This document shows, in pieces, positions 7,304 to 12,758 of a DNA stretch of 12,758 nucleotides. Made by a program: the position numbers and the translations under genes. The first letter of the stretch is position 1; every line of letters starts with the position of its first letter. Below the pieces are notes generated by a model. The model was not told the origin of the DNA. It did not search any database and worked only from the letters and a program-made list of their open reading frames with translations. Origin of the DNA: Sulfonitrofixus sp039714575 (GTDB lineage Bacteria > Campylobacterota > Campylobacteria > Campylobacterales > Sulfurimonadaceae); the NCBI GenBank assembly GCA_039714575.1, contig JBDLJE010000066.1, positions 1 to 12,758 of the forward strand, read 5' to 3'.

Positions 7304-7678
7304 TTATCTACCCATCTGCTTCATCATGTCAGCAGGTGTGATTGGTGCATCCCAAAGTTCGTCTTGGATAACATACTCTTCAACCACGTTACCACCGATG
7401 ATATGTTCATCAATAATACGGTCAACCTTTGCTTTGTCAAGACCAGTGTACATCGTATGACCCGGTTCAACTAACATAACAGGGCCTGCATTACAACGGT
7501 TTAAACATGCAGAACGGATAGGTTGTACTGTACCAATAATACCCTTTTGCATCAAAGACTGTGCTAAATGCTGAAAAAGATCTTGTGTATCCGGACCGAC
7601 ACAAGATGGTTTTGGCATCCCGGGAGGTGAAGATTGTTCACACTTGAAAATATAAAAAGCTGGCTGTGGTATGCCCAT
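7304..7678 (-). CDS. Thioredoxin-fold [2Fe-2S] ferredoxin
   Basis: A probable soluble electron carrier or Fe-S protein of the thioredoxin-like ferredoxin family, related to the NuoE-type fold. With the start at 7678 it has 124 residues. Four cysteines sit in the family pattern: C13-x12-C26 (KCEQSSPPGMPKPSC) and C58-x3-C62 (SACLNRCNAGPVMLVEPG). I chose ATG 7678 because GGAGA (7684-7688) is 5 nt upstream and the homologous region begins there. In-frame ATGs at 7690 and 7702 would add 4 or 8 residues; the 7702 one has only a weak GGAT. The gene precedes panD by 11 bp and shares its promoter and terminator. The redox partner is not visible. Confidence 0.9.
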   Translation of the reverse strand: MGIPQPAFYIFKCEQSSPPGMPKPSCVGPDTQDLFQHLAQSLMQKGIIGTVQPIRSACLNRCNAGPVMLVEPGHTMYTGLDKAKVDRIIDEHIIGGNVVEEYVIQDELWDAPITPADMMKQMGR

Positions 7679-7732
7679 GTTGTTCTCCATATTAGGGATC
7701 ATAATCGATCCATCTAAGTAAAATTTGCGCGT

Positions 7733-7738
7733 ATTATA
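7733..7738 (-). promoter_or_regulatory. -10 box (TATAAT) of the ferredoxin-panD operon
   Basis: The perfect hexamer on the minus strand predicts transcription from about 7726, a leader of roughly 48 nt to the chosen ATG. The -35 region is poor (AACTAT at 17 bp), as is common in Campylobacterota. Confidence 0.55.
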
Positions 7739-7815
7739 TCTAAACTCTTAAGACAATAGTTGAGTATTTTATCAGTATAGATATATTTAAGGTTTGGAGA
7801 GCCGTCATTTTTGCT

Positions 7816-7842
7816 CATTCTAAGATGAAATTGCCTAGAATG
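7816..7842. repeat. Inverted repeat in the divergent fdx/barrel promoter region
   Basis: CATTCTA (7816-7822) and TAGAATG (7836-7842) are perfect 7-bp inverted arms separated by 13 bp. Their centres are two helical turns apart, as in operators for dimeric regulators. The repeat lies 32 bp upstream of the plus-strand barrel start, close to its AT-rich -10-like region (about 7849-7857). No terminator-type U tract follows it. Confidence 0.35.
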
Positions 7843-7873
7843 GCACACTATTTATATTTGGAGCACCTGCAAT

Positions 7874-8419
7874 ATGAGAATTTTATTTGTCCTGCCTCTT
7901 CTCTATATTTCATTATTTGCAGAAGCTGCAGGCTACGTCGGCCTCTCGATAGAAGATTCAACAGAGTTTTTTGTTCTTGATGACAGAACTGTCACCGCAT
8001 CCACACCCCAGTACAAGATCAAAGCCGGTTACGGTGACATCGGCGGCTATGCGGTCGAAGCCTCTTTTAGCTACATGGATTACGCCACCGATGTCTTCTC
8101 CGCCAACGACGGGGCTGCGTTTATGTTGGACATCACCCTCTATAAAGGGTGGGATGTCGGCTACAACCTCTATCCGTATCTTGATATCGGGATCGGTATG
8201 GGGGACATGGAAGTCGAACGAATCTTGGAAGATTCACTCACTTTCAGCAGTTTTAACTTTGGCGGCGGTGTCCGTTATGTTATTAACAACACCTACGATT
8301 TTGATATCGGGCTCAACTATAAGCTGCGTACATGGCAAAGCGTCTCCTTAGTCTCCGAAAGCGTCGATGTCACATCACACCTGGTGAACCCGTATATCGG
8401 TATCAACTACCATTTTTAA
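7874..8419 (+). CDS. Small outer-membrane beta-barrel protein, related to the 6186-6812 barrel
   Basis: A 181-residue secreted protein with a signal peptide at about residues 1-18 (MRILFVLPLLYISLFAEA). The mature part has about eight amphipathic strands (for example YAVEASFSYMDY, LYPYLDIGIGMG, SFNFGGGVRYVI, DFDIGLNYKLRTW) and ends in YIGINYHF with the terminal aromatic residue of BAM substrates. It fits the 8-stranded OMP_b-brl class. GGAG at 7860-7863 is about 10 nt from the ATG, a rather long spacing. The gene is divergent from ferredoxin-panD and 13 bp upstream of a lipoprotein gene, with which it must form an operon. Ligand and function are unknown. Confidence 0.85.
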   Translation: MRILFVLPLLYISLFAEAAGYVGLSIEDSTEFFVLDDRTVTASTPQYKIKAGYGDIGGYAVEASFSYMDYATDVFSANDGAAFMLDITLYKGWDVGYNLYPYLDIGIGMGDMEVERILEDSLTFSSFNFGGGVRYVINNTYDFDIGLNYKLRTWQSVSLVSESVDVTSHLVNPYIGINYHF

Positions 8420-8432
8420 GCGAGGAAACAAG

Positions 8433-9113
8433 ATGACATACCTAAAACTATCACTACTCTCTTTCAGCCTCGCAGCGCTTCTGGTCGGATGCGGAACAGA
8501 GTCAGATGAAGCACCGCTTATACCTGAGATCGTCTCCATAGAGATCGACGGTACCGATACAAACTCTTCTGTTCGCTCACTAGAAGACGAACTCCAGCTC
8601 ATAGCGACGATTACATACGACGATGGAACAGACTCCACAGCTACGAGTCAACTTGACTGGGAATCTAACGACACAACGCTCGTCACCGTCAGCAACGGTC
8701 TTGTCACTGCAGTTGCCAACCATGGTGCAGCAGCGATATCTGCTTCTTATCGAAACAAACTTTTTACGACCGTTGATAAAAACATCACTATTGTTCCATT
8801 GACTGATATTAACATAACAAGTATTGAAGACCCGATAGTCGACATCAACTACTCAGCAGACCCGATGCATGCAGACATCAACGTCTCCGGTATCTATAAA
8901 CTTACGGCTATCGGTGCGTTTGAGGACGGTGAGTCGAATGTCACTATTACAAGAGATATAAACTGGACAAGTTCCAACACGACTATTGCGACGATCGATA
9001 TTAGTCTTGGTGATCTGAATGTATTAACGGATGGGCATACAGACATCAATCTCTCTATTTATAATGAGATCAACACTTCACTTTTAATTGATGTAAATCT
9101 CTCTTCTTTATAG
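8433..9113 (+). CDS. Lipoprotein with two BIG2-type immunoglobulin-like domains
   Basis: A 226-residue envelope lipoprotein. The signal peptide ends in the lipobox LVGC with C20 as the lipidated residue. The following residues (G, T) are not an inner-membrane retention signal by the enteric rule, so outer-membrane placement is likely. Two BIG2-like domains follow: residues about 33-121 and 124-226. The diagnostic repeat is clear in both: YDDGTDSTATSQLDWESND (62-80) with VTVSNGLVTAV, and FEDGESNVTITRDINWTSSN (163-182) with TIATID. Domains of this kind serve as rigid spacers or adhesive modules on the cell surface. The start has GAGGAAA upstream and lies 13 bp after the barrel stop. The second domain is rich in Asn, Asp, Thr and Ile and has lost the G.vtg turn. 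No enzymatic domain is present. Confidence 0.88.
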   Translation: MTYLKLSLLSFSLAALLVGCGTESDEAPLIPEIVSIEIDGTDTNSSVRSLEDELQLIATITYDDGTDSTATSQLDWESNDTTLVTVSNGLVTAVANHGAAAISASYRNKLFTTVDKNITIVPLTDINITSIEDPIVDINYSADPMHADINVSGIYKLTAIGAFEDGESNVTITRDINWTSSNTTIATIDISLGDLNVLTDGHTDINLSIYNEINTSLLIDVNLSSL

Positions 9114-9134
9114 ACGTTCAGAGTTAAAATAAAT

Positions 9135-9167
9135 CAGCGAAAAGAGCCGGTAGGCTTTACTGCGCTG
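9135..9167. terminator. Nested hairpin between the convergent lipoprotein and murE genes
   Basis: AGCC-GGTA-GGCT (9145-9156) forms a perfect inner stem. CAGCG (9135-9139) and CGCTG (9163-9167) form an outer pair of arms. It lies in the 43-bp gap between the two stops and overlaps the end of murE. U tracts are weak on both strands, so a bidirectional terminator is only a guess. Confidence 0.3.
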
Positions 9168-10452
9168 CTAAGATCTCCCGAGCGACTTCTCTGTCATCAA
9201 AAGGCAGTTCTTTATCGTAGATAACCTGAAAAGCCTCATCGCCTTTACCCAGGATCAAGACGATCTCATCACCTTTTTGCTCTTCGATCGCTTTGGCAAT
9301 GGCATTGCGGCGGTTAACGTCCACAAAGATCTCACTTTTGTCATCAATACCTTTTAAGATATCTTCGATGATCTTGTCGGGGTCTTCTGTGCGCGGGTTA
9401 TCACTGGTCACATAGATCTTTTTAGCAAGTTTTGCAGCGACTCTGCCCATCATCGGGCGTTTGGAGATGTCTCTGTCCCCGCCTGCACCAAAGACAACCA
9501 GGATCTCTTTCTCTTTTAGCGCGTTCAACGCCTGTTCCATTCCGTCAGGCGTGTGTGCAAAATCAACGATCACAAGCGGTGTTTCGCTGACAACTTCCAT
9601 GCGCCCGCTGACACCGGCAAAGTTGTCCACAACCTCACATATCTCGCTTAGCTTTTTGTCTGTTACCAGATGTACGGCTGCGATCGCAGCTGTTAGGTTG
9701 TAGACATTGAAAAAGCCGTGCATCGGGCTGTTAAAACTCTCAACCTGTTCAAAATGTTTGATCACACCGCTGACACCCTGGTTCAGTGAATAGGCCATCA
9801 CTTTATACGTGGACGGATTCTCTGCACCATAAGTATAGGCATTTTTAAAATTAAAGTCAGCCCGAGGTTCGTCTTTGTTGATCAGTTTTTTGGTCTCGTC
9901 CGCAAAAAAGCTGTTTTTGACATAGATATAGTCTTCCAGACTTTTGTGATAGTCCAGATGGTCCTGGGTAATGTTTGTCAGGATCTTCAGCGAGAACGGT
10001 ATCCCCTCTATGCGCTTTTGGACAATAGCGTGCGAGCTTACTTCCATCACAAAGTATTCGCATCCGGCTGCAACCGCCTGGTAGACGTGACGATAGGTGT
10101 TCAAGACACTCGGGGTGGTCAGACTTTTACCTTCAGCGACCGTATCATTCATAAAGAACCCGCGTGTCCCCTGCATCGCAGCTTTATAACCCAGATCTAA
10201 AAGCATCGAATAGATAGCACTCGCTGTTGTTGTTTTACCGTTTGTACCGGTGATACCAATGATCTTTATGCGGTCAACACCAAAGATCGGTGCGATCTCA
10301 GAAGCAGTGATAACAGAGTGCGCACCATTTTTCTGTGCGTCCTCTAAATAGTTCTCATTCTGTTTTGTTTTGATAAAAGCGGTTTGAGCGTCACACTCTT
10401 GCGAGTTTTCAGTGACGTAACGAAAGGGTTGAGAAGGGAGCTCAATTTTCAA
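9157..10452 (-). CDS. murE: UDP-N-acetylmuramoyl-tripeptide synthetase (meso-diaminopimelate ligase) MurE
   Basis: It adds meso-diaminopimelate to UDP-MurNAc-L-Ala-D-Glu with ATP, the third amino acid step of cytoplasmic peptidoglycan precursor synthesis. Visible motifs: the Mur ligase P-loop GITGTNGKTTT (66-76), MEVSSHAI (136-143), TNITQDHLDYH (159-169), a lysine at 179 (YVKNSFF) in the place of the carbamylated Lys, SGRMEVV (282-288), and DNPRTEDP (351-358), whose DNPR marks meso-DAP rather than lysine specificity. At 431 residues it is shorter than E. coli MurE (495); the missing part is in the N-terminal UDP-binding domain. The start codon is TTG at 10452, supported by AAAGG 8 nt upstream. 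It overlaps the end of the preceding gene by 11 bp, implying translational coupling. Confidence 0.97.
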   Translation of the reverse strand: MKIELPSQPFRYVTENSQECDAQTAFIKTKQNENYLEDAQKNGAHSVITASEIAPIFGVDRIKIIGITGTNGKTTTASAIYSMLLDLGYKAAMQGTRGFFMNDTVAEGKSLTTPSVLNTYRHVYQAVAAGCEYFVMEVSSHAIVQKRIEGIPFSLKILTNITQDHLDYHKSLEDYIYVKNSFFADETKKLINKDEPRADFNFKNAYTYGAENPSTYKVMAYSLNQGVSGVIKHFEQVESFNSPMHGFFNVYNLTAAIAAVHLVTDKKLSEICEVVDNFAGVSGRMEVVSETPLVIVDFAHTPDGMEQALNALKEKEILVVFGAGGDRDISKRPMMGRVAAKLAKKIYVTSDNPRTEDPDKIIEDILKGIDDKSEIFVDVNRRNAIAKAIEEQKGDEIVLILGKGDEAFQVIYDKELPFDDREVAREILAAQ

Positions 10453-11035
10453 CAGTTTTGCCTTTGGCTAGACGGCGGAGCAGTTTGCGCAACTGCTCAT
10501 CGTTAGGATGAACGGCTAAAGCACCCTCCAAATAACTTAAAGCCATCTCATGATAGTTATTTTCCATAAGCTTATCCAAGAAGTCCACAAAATCATCTTT
10601 TTCAGTGATGATAACACGGGTTGAGAACATGATGTTCTCAAAAATACGTCTAAAATCACCGGCATCATCCACGATCTCTTTAAACTCGGAGTACATAATG
10701 CCGTCTTCGAACTCCAGACGTTCTGTCAGGGGCTGAGAGATGATCTCACCAAGCTGGTCCAGAGTGCCGTCCATTGTCTCTAAGATCTCCGAAAGAATGA
10801 CGTCCGCTTGCTCAGCATCGTCTTCACGCAAGACAGCATAGTAATCAAACAGTGCCTCGGCACCGCCTTCACCGCTCATCGCCATCTCAGCCAGGATCGC
10901 GCCGTTGTAAGCCTCTTTAGAAGCTGGATAGTCTTTTAATACCATCGCGTATGAACGCAATGCCTGTTCAAATTCTGATTTGGAGAAGCTCTCGTTCGCT
11001 AGAGCAAGAGTTTTATATTTGTTTACTGTTTTCAT
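10442..11035 (-). CDS. TPR-like cytoplasmic protein of unknown function
   Basis: A 197-residue acidic, helical protein with no signal peptide or membrane segment. The N-terminal helix pair (about 10-43, with SKSEFEQALRSYAMVLKDYP) and the C-terminal pair (about 157-187, with NNYHEMALSYLEGALAVHPN) look like tetratricopeptide repeats, which usually mediate protein-protein contacts. The middle part (about 75-150) is very acidic and not recognisable to me. The start at 11035 has AAGGAAGAG upstream. It lies 24 bp after the NifU-type gene and its end overlaps murE by 11 bp, so the three genes form one operon. The overlap suggests coordinated expression with murE; a role in cell-wall synthesis is only a guess. 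Confidence 0.85.
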   Translation of the reverse strand: MKTVNKYKTLALANESFSKSEFEQALRSYAMVLKDYPASKEAYNGAILAEMAMSGEGGAEALFDYYAVLREDDAEQADVILSEILETMDGTLDQLGEIISQPLTERLEFEDGIMYSEFKEIVDDAGDFRRIFENIMFSTRVIITEKDDFVDFLDKLMENNYHEMALSYLEGALAVHPNDEQLRKLLRRLAKGKTVEN

Positions 11036-11059
11036 AACTCTTCCTTTATAGCAATATTG

Positions 11060-11335
11060 TTACATTGAATCGATCTGATCTTCCATACCTTGAGGGACAT
11101 TGATAACAGTAAGTTCAGGATGGATATCCATGCGTAACTGTCGTTCAACCCCATATTTCAATGTATTTCCGGCACTTCCGCAACCTACGCAAGCACCTTG
11201 CAGCTGTACATAGACGGTACCGTTCTTTACAGCCAGAAATTGTATGTCACCGCCGTCTAGCGCCAATGACGGACGTACCTTTTCTATCGCTGTTTCAACC
11301 GGTGAAACTAACTCTTCATCTGTAAATGGGATCAT
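11060..11335 (-). CDS. NifU-like C-terminal domain protein (Fe-S cluster scaffold/carrier)
   Basis: A small protein that binds or transfers an Fe-S cluster in cluster assembly. With the start at 11335 it has 91 residues, essentially a free-standing NifU C-terminal (Nfu) domain: VRPSLALDGGDIQFL (20-34) and the cluster-ligating pair C49-x2-C52 in QGACVGCGSAGNTLK. I chose ATG 11335 because AAGAAGG (11342-11348) is 6 nt upstream and the next residues match the family start. An in-frame ATG at 11368 would add 11 residues with no family similarity. It is first in the operon with the TPR-like gene and murE. The Nfu domain usually works as a dimer sharing one cluster. Confidence 0.93.
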   Translation of the reverse strand: MIPFTDEELVSPVETAIEKVRPSLALDGGDIQFLAVKNGTVYVQLQGACVGCGSAGNTLKYGVERQLRMDIHPELTVINVPQGMEDQIDSM

Positions 11336-11380
11336 ATAAAACCTTCTTGCGGGCTGCATATACAACAACCCTGTTATCTA

Positions 11381-11410
11381 ATCATAAAATATTCTAAAAG
11401 CGCTTAACAA
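11381..11410 (-). promoter_or_regulatory. Candidate promoter of the NifU-like/TPR/murE operon
   Basis: On the minus strand, -35-like TTGTTA (11405-11410) and -10-like TATGAT (11381-11386, 5 of 6) are separated by 18 bp. Transcription would start near 11374, about 39 nt before the chosen ATG. Confidence 0.45.
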
Positions 11411-11412
11411 GC

Positions 11413-11438
11413 CATAAAGTAAGCAGGATTGCTTTATG
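11413..11438. repeat. 26-bp dyad immediately upstream of the nifU-type promoter
   Basis: CATAAAG (11413-11419) and CTTTATG (11432-11438) are perfect inverted arms. With a T-G wobble and two more A-T pairs the plus strand can form a 10-bp stem around the loop GCAGGA. On the DNA level it abuts the predicted -35 box, the usual place for an activator site. It lies 3' of the aldo/keto reductase, so a role in ending that transcript is the alternative, but no U tract follows. Confidence 0.4.
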
Positions 11439-11478
11439 ACAAAGCTGTTTAAAAGGATTAACTACCCGTTTTACACCC

Positions 11479-12696
11479 TTAAAGTGTACCCATCACCTGC
11501 ATCACATAACTGGGCTTGCGCATACCGACTAAAATATAATCTATGCTCTCTTGCGCCTGCAGAAAGTCGAATGCGCACTCTTGAAGCGGTTTGTCACACC
11601 CCTCGATCTTCTCTTTTAACTGCACTTTTGTCATCTTGGTACACTCAAAAGCGACCATTCTTGCATACTCTTGTAAAAAAAGGTCCAACGATTCGGCTAA
11701 AAAATCTACAACAGACGGATCAACCTCTTGCATGGCTTTTTGAAGATGGGGGATGACCTGTACATGCAAAAACTGATCATACTCGCCGACAAAACCAAAA
11801 CGGTGTTTGACATCGTCCAGCTGAGCGATCAGGTTGTGAATACTTTTGAGTGCCTCATCATCCGTCATCTCCAACACCTCGTTGAGATGATGATAATAGT
11901 CGTGCGGTTCGTTATAACTGGCCAGACGGAACATCAGCTCATTCGCTTGTGCGTTGAGCGGGCGGTTCACAAGTACACGAAGCCCATTCTCTTTAGCCCA
12001 CTTAGCACACTTTAAACCCTCTGTTTCGAGAAGGTTTATAGGCAGTTGAACTGTAGAGAAGTGGTGTTTGTCACTGCCTGCCTCAACAGCCGCTCGCTTG
12101 GCAATCGTAACAAGATCTTCATAAGGCAGAAACTCCGGGTCTCTGCTGGCTTTGGCAAACGAGTTCGAGCTGATACCGTAACTTTTTATACGACCATTCT
12201 GCACCTCTTTTTCCAAGGCGACAAAAACTTTTTCTATGCGCCCAAACATCCTGTCCAGGCTCTCATTACGATCAAGGTCATGGTTCATAGCATCTAAGAG
12301 GAAGTACTCAGGATTGTGAATAAGATAACACCCAAGAGAGTCCATATTCAGACGATCGAGAGACTTGCTCAACTGGTCTCGCATAAACTCCGGCGAAATA
12401 CAGTGGTAGATGTGCTCCGCATACTTTACGATCTCAGGAAAGCTCTCGCCCTCGTGAATACGCTGAAGTGTTGAGCCTTGTATATACCCAAACTTGCTCA
12501 CGATCTCAACGTGCTCGATCTCTTTAGCCGGCATAGGCTGAAAAGCCAAAGCGATCGCTCTCTCGGCCCCACCATCCATATAGTTGGTCGAGGTATCAAT
12601 AAGATCAACCCCCTCTTCAACCGCTGTCTTGATCGCTTGAAGATGTTCAGGGTTACGGTCACTTACCCGGTAAGTTCCAAATCCGATTTTAGCCAC
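11479..12696 (-). CDS. Aldo/keto reductase with long C-terminal helical insertion
   Basis: A probable NAD(P)H-dependent oxidoreductase of the AKR superfamily. The (beta/alpha)8-barrel tetrad is present: D34 and Y39 in LIDTSTNYMDGG, K68 in VSKFG and H127 in LIHNPEYF. Later barrel motifs are YGISSN (173-178), VQLPINLLE (216-224), VLVNRPLNA (241-249) and the coenzyme-end motif ILVGMRKPSYV (388-398). With 405 residues it exceeds the usual roughly 320. The extra length lies between about 250 and 375 as acidic helices (LNEVLEMTDDEALKSI, DFLAESLDLFLQEY). The start codon is GTG at 12696 with AAGGGAC (12701-12707) 4 nt upstream. It is monocistronic as far as visible. The substrate cannot be predicted. 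Confidence 0.92.
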   Translation of the reverse strand: MAKIGFGTYRVSDRNPEHLQAIKTAVEEGVDLIDTSTNYMDGGAERAIALAFQPMPAKEIEHVEIVSKFGYIQGSTLQRIHEGESFPEIVKYAEHIYHCISPEFMRDQLSKSLDRLNMDSLGCYLIHNPEYFLLDAMNHDLDRNESLDRMFGRIEKVFVALEKEVQNGRIKSYGISSNSFAKASRDPEFLPYEDLVTIAKRAAVEAGSDKHHFSTVQLPINLLETEGLKCAKWAKENGLRVLVNRPLNAQANELMFRLASYNEPHDYYHHLNEVLEMTDDEALKSIHNLIAQLDDVKHRFGFVGEYDQFLHVQVIPHLQKAMQEVDPSVVDFLAESLDLFLQEYARMVAFECTKMTKVQLKEKIEGCDKPLQECAFDFLQAQESIDYILVGMRKPSYVMQVMGTL

Positions 12697-12724
12697 AAAA
12701 GTCCCTTGTGTAAATGTTATTGGA

Positions 12725-12730
12725 ATTATA
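12725..12730 (-). promoter_or_regulatory. -10 box (TATAAT) of the aldo/keto reductase gene
   Basis: The perfect hexamer on the minus strand predicts a start near 12718 and a leader of about 22 nt that includes the AAGGGAC ribosome binding site. The region where the -35 box belongs is occupied by the AAATGGG tandem repeat. Confidence 0.6.
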
Positions 12731-12733
12731 GCT

Positions 12734-12758
12734 AAATGGGAAATGGGAAATGGGAAAT
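12734..12758. repeat. Heptanucleotide tandem repeat (AAATGGG), at least 3.6 copies, reaching the window edge
   Basis: Three perfect AAATGGG units (12734-12740, 12741-12747, 12748-12754) are followed by AAAT at the edge, so the array may continue. It begins 4 bp upstream of the aldo/keto reductase -10 box and spans its spacer and -35 region. Units of 7 bp change promoter phasing when copy number changes. Confidence 0.85.

Noticed and set aside
11336..11368. Upstream in-frame ATG extending the NifU-like protein by 11 residues
   Set aside because: The ribosome binding site AAGAAGG points to the ATG at 11335, and the extra residues have no family similarity.
11466..11490. Hairpin at the 3' end of the aldo/keto reductase (ACACTT-TAA-GGGTGT)
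   Set aside because: It needs two wobble pairs, includes the stop codon and is followed by A/C/G rather than U, so it is not a credible terminator.

Overview
The window looks like a chromosomal stretch from a Campylobacterota (epsilonproteobacterial) organism, most likely in the Sulfurimonas/Sulfuricurvum/Sulfurovum group. This rests on the style of the proteins, the ispA-tkt neighbourhood, AAGGA-type ribosome binding sites, TATAAT -10 boxes without strong -35 boxes, and small outer-membrane barrels. No database search was possible, so the genus is an inference. The region is densely coded and housekeeping in character. The longest gap between genes is under 200 bp once starts are refined. 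I saw no tRNA, rRNA, CRISPR array, insertion sequence or prophage gene.

Layout. 1-752 (-): a SpoU/TrmH rRNA 2'-O-methyltransferase whose last residues run off the left edge. 859-1107 (+): an 82-residue protein of unknown function, divergent from the methyltransferase. 1110-6812 (-): a co-oriented run. In transcription order it holds a small outer-membrane barrel, polyprenyl synthase (ispA), transketolase (tkt), a Na+/H+ antiporter (nhaA) and a second, larger outer-membrane barrel. A strong hairpin and a separate promoter-like site split tkt from nhaA. 6927-7678 (-): a thioredoxin-fold [2Fe-2S] ferredoxin followed by panD, ending in a clear hairpin terminator. 7874-9113 (+): a barrel related to the one at 6186-6812, then a two-domain BIG2 (Ig-like) lipoprotein 13 bp downstream. 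9157-11335 (-): a NifU-type Fe-S scaffold, an unknown TPR-like protein, and murE, tightly packed with a translational overlap. 11479-12696 (-): a long aldo/keto reductase with a GTG start.

How they work together. Most genes are core metabolism: isoprenoid precursor elongation, pentose phosphate/Calvin-type carbon shuffling, pantothenate/CoA supply (beta-alanine), Fe-S assembly, peptidoglycan synthesis and sodium/pH homeostasis. The accessory part is the envelope set: three outer-membrane barrels and one Ig-like lipoprotein.

I did not find a convincing undescribed system. The observations most worth checking are a heptamer tandem repeat (AAATGGG) at the right edge, lying where the -35 region of the aldo/keto reductase promoter should be; a dyad just upstream of the nifU-type promoter; two genes with TATAAT directly against the start codon and no Shine-Dalgarno (possible leaderless mRNAs); the fdx-panD pairing; and the unknown protein coupled to murE.
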